From an uncultured Phycisphaerales bacterium (lineage in GTDB: Bacteria > Planctomycetota > Phycisphaerae > Phycisphaerales > UBA1924): a stretch of 13,064 bases of DNA. The notes beneath the pieces are model-generated. The model was not told where the DNA came from and did no database searches. It saw only the letters and a list, made by a program, of their open reading frames with translations. The first letter of the stretch is position 1; each line of letters opens with the position of its first letter. Positions 1-6,035 of the stretch are shown in pieces. The DNA lies in NCBI GenBank assembly GCA_937871415.1, contig CALMQD010000194.1, positions 1-13,064 of the forward strand, written 5' to 3'. The position numbers and the translations under genes were made by a program.

Positions 1-257
1 GGCCAGCCGGCGCGAGCCGGCCGCCACCGCTGGGGGAGAGCCGGCGATCGCGGGACGGGGGAGGGGGGGGACTGGGGAGCGCGGGCGAGAGACCCGCGCG
101 AGGAAAGGAGATTCGAGGCGCGCCTCTGCGGGCGCGTCGACCCCGAGAGAGAGCGCCGGGCCGCGTGCCCGGAGGCGGGCGAGAGAGGCGTGTCGTGTGG
201 CTTGTTTCGCGCGTCCGGCGTGCCAAGAGGCGTGCCGACTCTGAAGGGGATCCGTCG
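1..257. other. Non-coding leader region upstream of the first gene
   Basis: No convincing coding sequence is visible here. The first bases form a small hairpin, GCCGGC (6-11) and GCCGGC (16-21) around a GCGA loop. It is followed by a guanine-run tract at 52-77 and then purine-rich sequence to about 150. A reading frame open from 165 continues into the first gene, but its first 31 residues are arginine-rich and precede a clear signal peptide, so I treat them as untranslated. No good -35/-10 pair stands out. An upstream gene or its terminator may lie just outside the window. Confidence 0.5.
52..77 (+). other. Potential G-quadruplex tract
   Basis: Four guanine runs of 3, 5, 8 and 4 bases (52-54, 57-61, 63-70, 74-77) are separated by loops of 2, 1 and 3 bases. 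This satisfies the usual four-run G-quadruplex pattern on the plus strand. It lies about 180 bases before the first start codon. Whether it folds or regulates anything is not known from sequence. Confidence 0.45.
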
Positions 258-992
258 ATGTGCTCTCTCATTTCGCGTTCGCTTGTTGCGCTGGGCCTGC
301 TCGCCGCCATCGCCGGGTCGTCGGCGTCGGCCACGGTGCTGACGTTCGACGGTGCGGCGTTTTTCCCCGGGCGCGTCCCGGGGAGTTACGGTGACTACGT
401 CAACAACGACGGGTTGCCGAACGGTCAGTACCAGTACTCATTGGACTGCGGCCCGACGCCGGACGTCGAGGTGCAGTACGGCCCGCCCGCCGCGGACTGG
501 GGCTGGGTGCAGTCCGGCTTCGGCGACCTGAACAACTTCTACCACGTCGACTTCGGCGCGGGCGTGATCAACCGCAACATGGAGGTGATCTTCGCGTACA
601 ACCCGTCGCCGTTCGGCGGCGGGAGCGGCAACCCGACCGGGCTGGTGTACCTGTACAGCTTCGACCTGGCGTGCCAGGATGGCGAGGCGCTGTCGATCGA
701 GGGGATCGAGGTGGTGCGCACGGGCGGGCCGCAACCCACGGGCGTGATCTGGTCGCAGGGCTGGACGCTGATCCCGGACACGGGACGTGTGCACATCGAT
801 TTCGGCGGGAGTGGGCCGCTGGTGGGCGAGGTGCTGCTGCTCCGGGTGAAACTGAGCAACCTGTCGTACAAGAGCGACCGGGTGGGGATCGACAACATCA
901 AGTTCGGGCAGAACTACGTCCCCTCTCCGGGAACGGCCGGGCTGGTGCTCGCGGGCGGGCTGGTGCTCGTCGGCTCGCGCAAGCGGCGGTAA
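258..992 (+). CDS. Exported protein with PEP-CTERM-like C-terminal sorting signal
   Basis: A 244-residue secreted or surface protein of unknown specific role. The ATG at 258 is chosen because AAGGGG (244-249) sits 8 bases upstream and a standard signal peptide follows at once: hydrophobic core at residues 7-20 and a likely cleavage after SSASA (21-25). The body (26-218) is rich in Gly, Asn, Tyr and Asp and looks like a beta-rich extracellular domain with no catalytic motif I recognise. Before the tail is 'GIDNIKFGQ' (210-218), a phrase typical of PEP-CTERM proteins. The tail (221-244) has VPSPG, a hydrophobic stretch of about 15 residues, then RKRR, the tripartite signal read by exosortase-type systems. 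'PSP' replaces the canonical 'PEP', as in many planctomycete versions (family knowledge). No exosortase is in the window. The gene ends at a strong terminator, so it is probably monocistronic. Confidence 0.85.
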   Translation: MCSLISRSLVALGLLAAIAGSSASATVLTFDGAAFFPGRVPGSYGDYVNNDGLPNGQYQYSLDCGPTPDVEVQYGPPAADWGWVQSGFGDLNNFYHVDFGAGVINRNMEVIFAYNPSPFGGGSGNPTGLVYLYSFDLACQDGEALSIEGIEVVRTGGPQPTGVIWSQGWTLIPDTGRVHIDFGGSGPLVGEVLLLRVKLSNLSYKSDRVGIDNIKFGQNYVPSPGTAGLVLAGGLVLVGSRKRR

Positions 993-1018
993 GCGACTTG
1001 CCAGATCAATCACATTCA

Positions 1019-1050
1019 CGGAGCCCTCCCGCGAGGGCTCCGTTTCGTTT
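1019..1050 (+). terminator. Intrinsic terminator of the PEP-CTERM-type gene
   Basis: A perfect 10-bp stem, CGGAGCCCTC (1019-1028) and GAGGGCTCCG (1033-1042), encloses the four-base loop CCGC and is followed by TTTCGTTT. It lies 27 bases after the stop codon at 990-992 and before the convergent RNase R gene end at 1070. The T-rich tail is only on the plus strand, so it should act mainly on the upstream gene. Confidence 0.85.
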
Positions 1051-1069
1051 GGTCGCGCCGCTGGGCCCG

Positions 1070-3562
1070 CTACCGCTTCTTCTTTCGCTCCTGCCGGAAG
1101 TCCTTCTTGCCCTTGTCGCGCATCTTGCTTTTGCGTGCGCGGCGGTCGGCCCCGGTCGTGAAGTTCTTTTCGCGGTCCCAGCCGCCGCCTTCGCCGTCGA
1201 GGCCCCCGAGCCCGCCGCGGGGCTTGAGCACTTGCTTGCTCTTGCCCGCCTCGCGGCTCTTGGGGTCGGTGATGACCAGGTCGAGTTTGCGGAGGGCGAG
1301 GTCGATCGCGGCGATCGTGACCTTCACCTTGTCGCCCATGGAGAAACTGCGCCCGCTGGGCGGGTGGACCAGCGCGCCGGTGCGCTGATCGATCGACCAG
1401 CGCCCGCCCGTGTGGCCGGAGCCGATGGGCAGATCGGCCTGCTTGATCATGCCGTCGCAGAGGTACTTCTCGAGCTGAACGAACACGCCCGAGTTCGTGA
1501 CGCCGGTGATGACGCCGTCGAAACTCTCACCCACGTGATTCACAAGCAGTTGCAGAACCAGGAACTGCCTGAGGTTCTGCTCGGCGGACTCGGCGTTCTC
1601 CTCGGTGCGGGTGCAGTGGCGGCCGATCTCGACCAGCTCGTCCTGCTCGATGATGCCCTGGGCGGGGCGGAGGCGCTTGAGTTTGTCGCCCAGGCGTTTG
1701 CGGTCGGCGTCGTTGCGGGGCGGGGTGCGCCCGTTGGCGGTGCTCTGCAGGTAGGCCGCGAGCGCGCGGTGCACCGTGAGGTCGGGGTAGCGCCGGATGG
1801 GGCTGGTGAAGTGGGCGTAGGCCTCGCTGGCGAGGGCGAAGTGACCGATGAGGGCGGGGGAGTACTCGGCCTTGGTGAGCGTGCGCAGAACCGCGAAGTG
1901 CACGGCCCTCGCGGCGGGGGTGCCGGCGGTCGCGTCGAGCAGCGCCTGGAGTTCCTTGCGTGACGGGCTCTTGGGGATGGCGAATCCGGCAACCTTCGCC
2001 GCGGTGCGCAGGTCGTTCACGTCGCCGGGCGTGGGGTCCGGGTGGACTCTTCGGAGCAGGGGGACTCCGACGCCCTCGAAGAGGCGCGCAAGGACCTCGT
2101 TGGCCTCGACCATGAGCATCTCGATGATCGTGTGCGTGAAGGCGTTGTCTTCGGGCTCGGCGTCGATGACGTGGCCGGTCTCGTCGAAGATCAGGTTCAC
2201 CTCGGGGAGTTCGAGGTGGATCATGCCGGCCTGGCGGCGGCGCTCGCGGATGGCGCGGGCGCATTTGTCCATCTCGCGCACGGTCTGGATGAGCTGGTCG
2301 GTGTACTTGGGCTCGGTCTTGGCGTGCTTGCGGGCCTCCTTGAGGTCGCCGTCGATGAGGGCCTGGGCCTCGAGGTAGGTGAGGCGCTTGGCGCTGCGGA
2401 TGGCGGTGGAGGCCACGCCGCTCTTGAGCAGGCGTCCCTCGGCGGAGTAGGTCATGAACGCCGACTTGCAGTAGCGCACGACGCCCTCGCTCAGCGAGCA
2501 GATGCCGTTGCTGAGGACCTCGGGGAGCATGGGGATGACCAGGCGCGGGAGGTAGACGCTGTTGCCCCGTTCGCGGGCTTCCTTGTCGAGCGGCGAGTCG
2601 TGCGGGATGAAGTGGGCGACGTCGGCGATGTGGACGCCGACGTCCCAGCCGCCGTCGGCGCGGCGTGTGATGCTGATGGCGTCGTCGTAGTCCTTGGCGT
2701 CGGGCGGGTCGATGGTGCAGATGAAGGTCTGCGTGAGGTCCTCGCGCTCGGAGGGGTCGTACCCGGAGCGGAAGTGTTCCGCGACTTCCTGCTCGAACAC
2801 CTTGGCCGCGGCGCGGGCCTGGTCGACGCACTCCCTGGGAAACTCGCCGGGGAGCGAGTAGGCGAGGATGACGGCCTGGGTCTCGACGTCGGGGAGCCCG
2901 GCCTCGCCGAGAACCTTGGTGATGACGCCTTCGGCGAGGTCGCTCCCCTGGGCGTAGAGGGTGATCTCGACGGCGACCTTGTCGCCTTCCTTGGCGTTCT
3001 TGACGGCGGGGTCCTTGACGACGATGGGCTGGGTGAGTTCCTTGCCGTCGGGCATGACGACCCAGAGCCCGCCGCGCTTGATCAGTTCGCCGGTGAAGGC
3101 GGCGCGTTTGCGTTCGAGGACCTCGATGATCTCGCCCTGGATGCTCTCGCCGCCGCCGTTGCCGCCGGCGCGCCCGCCGCGCCGGAAGGAGCGGTAGACC
3201 TGGGCGCGCACGCGATCGCCGGTGAGGGCGTCGCTGACGGCGTCGGGCGGGACGAAGACGTCGCCCTCGCGGTAGGGCACGTCGGTGATGATGAAGCCGA
3301 AGCCGCGCTGGTTCTTCTTGAAGACGCCGGTCACCTCGTCGGCCATCTTGGGGAGGACGATGCGCCGGACGGTTCCCGCGCCGGAGCCGACGTCGGAGAA
3401 AGCGAGGACCTTGCGCGCGACGAGGTCGGCGACGGCCTTGTCGAACTCGTCGCGGTCGTCGTCGGGGATGCCCAGGTCCTGGGCGAGGCGGTCCGGGGTC
3501 GAGGGCTCGTAGTGCTCGTGCTTGAGGTGGTCGATGAGGCGGCGTTCGTACTTGAGGGTCAT
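1070..3562 (-). CDS. rnr: Ribonuclease R (RNB-family 3'-5' exoribonuclease)
   Basis: An 830-residue processive exoribonuclease that degrades structured RNA hydrolytically. Domains in order: winged-helix-like N-terminus (about 1-70), cold-shock/OB region (about 75-225), RNB catalytic domain (about 275-600), S1 domain (about 678-765) and a basic tail. The catalytic signature TIDPPDAKDYDD (283-294) keeps the aspartates expected to bind metal (D285, D291, D293, D294). GNSVYLP (333-339) and HFTSPIRRYPDL (584-595) are further RNB hallmarks. The length matches bacterial RNase R (about 750-830 residues) rather than the shorter RNase II. A glycine-rich stretch (RRGGRAGGNGGG, 127-138) interrupts the cold-shock region, and the last 60 residues are Lys/Arg-rich, as in RNase R tails that help unwind RNA. 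The ATG at 3560-3562 has no Shine-Dalgarno. A TACCCT hexamer lies 9 bases upstream on the coding strand and may be its -10. The gene is alone on its strand. Confidence 0.96.
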   Translation of the reverse strand: MTLKYERRLIDHLKHEHYEPSTPDRLAQDLGIPDDDRDEFDKAVADLVARKVLAFSDVGSGAGTVRRIVLPKMADEVTGVFKKNQRGFGFIITDVPYREGDVFVPPDAVSDALTGDRVRAQVYRSFRRGGRAGGNGGGESIQGEIIEVLERKRAAFTGELIKRGGLWVVMPDGKELTQPIVVKDPAVKNAKEGDKVAVEITLYAQGSDLAEGVITKVLGEAGLPDVETQAVILAYSLPGEFPRECVDQARAAAKVFEQEVAEHFRSGYDPSEREDLTQTFICTIDPPDAKDYDDAISITRRADGGWDVGVHIADVAHFIPHDSPLDKEARERGNSVYLPRLVIPMLPEVLSNGICSLSEGVVRYCKSAFMTYSAEGRLLKSGVASTAIRSAKRLTYLEAQALIDGDLKEARKHAKTEPKYTDQLIQTVREMDKCARAIRERRRQAGMIHLELPEVNLIFDETGHVIDAEPEDNAFTHTIIEMLMVEANEVLARLFEGVGVPLLRRVHPDPTPGDVNDLRTAAKVAGFAIPKSPSRKELQALLDATAGTPAARAVHFAVLRTLTKAEYSPALIGHFALASEAYAHFTSPIRRYPDLTVHRALAAYLQSTANGRTPPRNDADRKRLGDKLKRLRPAQGIIEQDELVEIGRHCTRTEENAESAEQNLRQFLVLQLLVNHVGESFDGVITGVTNSGVFVQLEKYLCDGMIKQADLPIGSGHTGGRWSIDQRTGALVHPPSGRSFSMGDKVKVTIAAIDLALRKLDLVITDPKSREAGKSKQVLKPRGGLGGLDGEGGGWDREKNFTTGADRRARKSKMRDKGKKDFRQERKKKR

Positions 3563-3656
3563 GAAGAGTCAAGGGTAGCGGAGACGGGCGTCGGTCGGGC
3601 CGGGATCGGCGAGAATTGCGGCGGGCGGAGAGTTGCCGGGCAGTGGCGCGGGGCGA

Positions 3657-3686
3657 TTGGCGGGCGTGGGGCCCGGCAATTACGAT
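3657..3686 (+). promoter_or_regulatory. Probable leaderless promoter of the EamA gene
   Basis: TTGGCG (3657-3662) and TACGAT (3681-3686) are separated by 18 bases and resemble a -35/-10 pair. TACGAT ends 6 bases before the ATG at 3693, so transcription would start at or very near the start codon. No Shine-Dalgarno is present. The same geometry precedes two other genes in the window. Confidence 0.6.
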
Positions 3687-3692
3687 GGGCCC

Positions 3693-4217
3693 ATGCAAGC
3701 CGCCATTCTCTGCGCGATTCTCGCGGGCCTGTGCTGGGGCGTCGGCGAGATCTTCACCAAGTCGGCGATCAACACGGGCGAGGTCGGACCGCTGGGCGCC
3801 GTGCTGCTCAGGGCCGCGGTCACGCTGCCGCTGGCGGCGCTGGGGTTTGTCGCGGCGTACTGGGTTCTCAAGACCGAGTCGCAGCCGTTCTGGTCGACGA
3901 TGCGGACGGGGACGTGGGTCAAGGTGATCGTGGGCTCGGGCGTGCTGGCGGGGTTCGCGGGCGTGTTCTTCTTCTACCTCGGTCTGTCGCTGCCGGGGGG
4001 TGACATCTCGAAGTTGCGTCCGATCGCGTTCGCGCTCGCGCCCGCGACGGCGGTGTTCCTGGGGTGGTGGTTCCTCGGCGAGCCGATGACCGCGCGCAAG
4101 GGGATCGCCGTGGCGCTCATCGTCGCGGGGATCGTGATGCTCGCGGGCGACAAGGCGGCGCACGCGGCGACGGAGCGCGCACCGTCGCAAGCGGCGGACG
4201 CGGGTGAGGCACGGTGA
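3693..4217 (+). CDS. EamA/DMT-family transporter, single-domain
   Basis: A 174-residue inner-membrane protein with five predicted membrane segments (about 3-21, 33-57, 75-97, 107-129, 136-152). The ending, with KLRPIAFALAP (107-117), FLGEPMT (127-133) and a final helix IAVALIVAGIVMLAG, matches the second half of EamA repeats. Full-length drug/metabolite transporters have two such repeats and about 10 helices in ~300 residues. This one has a single repeat and would need to dimerise. Substrate unknown. The start at 3693 is preferred over the in-frame ATG at 3633 because the 20 extra residues are not membrane-like and the TACGAT element sits at the spacing seen before other genes here. The C-terminal 20 residues are Ala-rich and probably disordered. 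The gene runs convergently into the zinc-ribbon gene with only 9 bases between stops and no terminator visible. Confidence 0.8.
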   Translation: MQAAILCAILAGLCWGVGEIFTKSAINTGEVGPLGAVLLRAAVTLPLAALGFVAAYWVLKTESQPFWSTMRTGTWVKVIVGSGVLAGFAGVFFFYLGLSLPGGDISKLRPIAFALAPATAVFLGWWFLGEPMTARKGIAVALIVAGIVMLAGDKAAHAATERAPSQAADAGEAR

Positions 4218-4226
4218 TGGCTCGGT

Positions 4227-4934
4227 TCAGATGAACTTGAAGATCAGGGCAGTGCCGATCGCCCCGATGTACGCGGAGACGATGGACATCGCCAGCGTCC
4301 CGATGTTGCAGACAACGAGGAGCGCCACCCAGCGGCCAATTCCGAACTCGGTCAGCCCGATGGCACGCCACTGTCCGAGCAGGCGGTTCATGGTCCACCA
4401 GCCCACCAACGCGTTGACCGCGAGCAGGACACAAACTCCCGCCATCAACAACATCCCGCCGTCATCGTGCGAACCCGGGCCGAGGATAACGGCCGCCACG
4501 CCGACAGACGTGGAGGCGATCCAGGCCAGGTGCAATGTATACGTCGCTCGCAGCCAGGCCCAGTAGGCGGCCGCTCGCAGATGGCGGCGTATCGAGATGC
4601 TGGGGATGAGCCCGGCGAGGGAAACGGCCGCCAAGGGAACCACGCTCAAGAATGCACCGACCATGACCGCCCAGGGTCCGAGCCTGGCCAAGGGAAGTCC
4701 AAAGCACCCGCTGAAGAGGATCGCCCCGCCCAACAGGCCGCCGATCAGTTGGCGACGCTCGACGGACACCTGGACCCGATTCGCCGCGGCGACGGCGTCG
4801 GCGGCGGAGTAGGGGCGGCCGCACTCGCTGCAGCGGCCGGTCTGCGTGCCCGAGAGGTCGTAGCCGCAGCGTGGACAGATCGTCCCTCTGGGGAACGGCG
4901 GTGCAGGTGAGGTTGGTTCGTGTTGCGTCGTCAA
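4227..4934 (-). CDS. Zinc-ribbon membrane protein (paralogue 1, downstream)
   Basis: A 235-residue protein if translation begins at TTG 4932-4934. The N-terminus has a zinc ribbon with Cys20, Cys23, Cys35 and Cys38 in CPRCGYDL...CSECGRPY, followed by about five hydrophobic segments (roughly 64-83, 86-110, 125-151, 160-180, 203-232). The function of this architecture is not known to me. It recurs in planctomycete genomes, and the ribbon probably faces the cytoplasm. The TTG is chosen because the protein then begins MTTQHEPTSPAPP..., which lines up with the MTNAPAPQPP... start of its neighbour at 4993-5727. The in-frame ATG at 5117 would add 61 residues that overlap that neighbour. No Shine-Dalgarno is seen before the TTG, so the exact start is uncertain. 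It lies 58 bases downstream of its paralogue and is probably co-transcribed with it. Confidence 0.75.
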   Translation of the reverse strand: MTTQHEPTSPAPPFPRGTICPRCGYDLSGTQTGRCSECGRPYSAADAVAAANRVQVSVERRQLIGGLLGGAILFSGCFGLPLARLGPWAVMVGAFLSVVPLAAVSLAGLIPSISIRRHLRAAAYWAWLRATYTLHLAWIASTSVGVAAVILGPGSHDDGGMLLMAGVCVLLAVNALVGWWTMNRLLGQWRAIGLTEFGIGRWVALLVVCNIGTLAMSIVSAYIGAIGTALIFKFI

Positions 4935-4992
4935 GATGCGCCCGCACAAAGAGGAGTGAACTTCGGAACGCCGGGCTTGCAAGCCAGAGCGT

Positions 4993-5727
4993 CTACCACA
5001 TCTGCAGCCACGCGGCGGAATACGCCGCGACGAGCAGTCCCAGCAGCCAGGCGATGATCGTGTGCACGATGACGACGCCGCCGGAGTACCGGCGAGCGCT
5101 CCGCGAGATGCCCGCAACTTCCAGTCGCACCCGGAGTCGGTTCGCGGCGAAGATGGCGCAGATCAGCGCGATCGAGGATGAACCGAGCAACAACAGCGGC
5201 ACGGCGTGTGAATCCTGACCGGTGCGTCTCTCGCTGATGCTCAAGGCGACACCCGCGGGCAGGCCCAGCACCCACAACCCCTGCAACACCAGCGTCTCGC
5301 GGAGCCACTGGGCGCGGAAGACACGGCGCGGCTCGGGTTGCAGACACCAACCCTGGGCCCACGCCGCGGCCTCCGCGAGTCCGAACATCAGGACGCACAG
5401 CAGGATCCCGGCGACGAGGCCGTGCCAGGACCGGCTCAGGACGAAGAGTGCGGCGGCGAAGGCCAGCGAGAGAACGATCGCGGCGCGGTAGTGCCGCCGG
5501 AGCGTCTTCCTCGCGCTCGACGCGGCCTGCGCCAGGCGGGCGTGGTTCTCGATGTCCTTGGGCGAAACGGGACGCCCGCACTCGCTGCAGATCGGCGGCT
5601 GGTGGCCGCGAACGGGGTGTTGGCCGAGTTCGTAGCCGCACTGTGCACAGACCATGCCGGGCGGAACAACCGCCGGCGATGGCGTGGTCGGACCGGTCGG
5701 TGGTTGGGGGGCGGGGGCGTTGGTCAT
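4993..5727 (-). CDS. Zinc-ribbon membrane protein (paralogue 2, upstream)
   Basis: A 244-residue protein with the same plan as its downstream neighbour: a Pro/Thr-rich start (1-23), a zinc ribbon with Cys27, Cys30, Cys47 and Cys50 (CAQCGYEL...CSECGRPVS), a basic stretch (73-81), then hydrophobic segments at about 83-98, 104-124, 146-164, 175-194 and 216-240. The ribbon loop is longer (16 residues between the two CxxC pairs against 11 in the neighbour), and outside the ribbon the sequences have diverged strongly, so the duplication is old. The ATG at 5725-5727 is chosen because the ribbon is close behind it. The longer frame from 6063 would run through the whole intergenic region with low-complexity arginine-rich sequence. 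No Shine-Dalgarno is visible. The specific function is unknown. Cytoplasmic regulation of an envelope process is possible but unsupported. Confidence 0.8.
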   Translation of the reverse strand: MTNAPAPQPPTGPTTPSPAVVPPGMVCAQCGYELGQHPVRGHQPPICSECGRPVSPKDIENHARLAQAASSARKTLRRHYRAAIVLSLAFAAALFVLSRSWHGLVAGILLCVLMFGLAEAAAWAQGWCLQPEPRRVFRAQWLRETLVLQGLWVLGLPAGVALSISERRTGQDSHAVPLLLLGSSSIALICAIFAANRLRVRLEVAGISRSARRYSGGVVIVHTIIAWLLGLLVAAYSAAWLQMW

Positions 5728-6035
5728 GCGCAGGACCGGGGCATTGTTTGCGGCATCGCGGGATGAACCCGATCGGACGTTTCGGAGGGGGCGCGGGAGC
5801 GCCGCCGTCCCCCCGGAACACGGCCCATCGCGCCTTGGCCGCACGTGCGGCATTGGTTCGGAGACGATGGAAACGGCGCTCGCGCCAAGCCGGCGCGCTG
5901 AACGACCGAATAATGAGAGCGTCCCATCCCGCTGCCCTGTCCGGTTCCGTAGCCTCGCCAGGTGTTTTTCTTCTTCATCCACCCCCCCCACCCCCGCCGT
6001 CTCGCGCCAGACGGTCCGACGCGTCTGTTCCCGGC
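5728..6035. promoter_or_regulatory. Divergent intergenic region with pyrimidine tract
   Basis: These 308 bases separate the divergent zinc-ribbon and glycosyltransferase genes and must hold promoters for both. The only AT-rich patch is GAATAATGAG (5908-5917), a possible -10 region in either direction, with no convincing -35 partner. At 5963-5995 the plus strand is almost all pyrimidine: a T-rich part (5964-5979), then C runs of 8 (5982-5989) and 5 (5991-5995). This tract ends 40 bases before the glycosyltransferase ATG, which has no Shine-Dalgarno. Open frames crossing the region on both strands look like GC-driven artefacts. Confidence 0.35.

Noticed and set aside
671..1963. Plus-strand open frame crossing from the first gene into the RNase R gene
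   Set aside because: It runs through the strong terminator at 1019-1050 and antisense to RNase R, and its product has no recognisable motifs.
1527..4190. A very long minus-strand open frame (887 codons) and a long plus-strand one (2042-4003) over RNase R
   Set aside because: Both are alternate frames of the RNase R gene kept open by high GC. Their products are Arg/His/Pro-rich or Val/Asp/Gly-rich low-complexity sequence with no domain.
4974..4985. Perfect palindrome GGCTTGCAAGCC between the two zinc-ribbon genes
   Set aside because: A 12-bp palindrome is expected a few times by chance in 13 kb. There is no T run and no second copy, so neither operator nor terminator is supported.
5448..6035. 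A 196-codon upstream extension of the glycosyltransferase
   Set aside because: It is antisense to the zinc-ribbon gene up to 5727, then arginine- and proline-rich. Family homology begins only after 6036.
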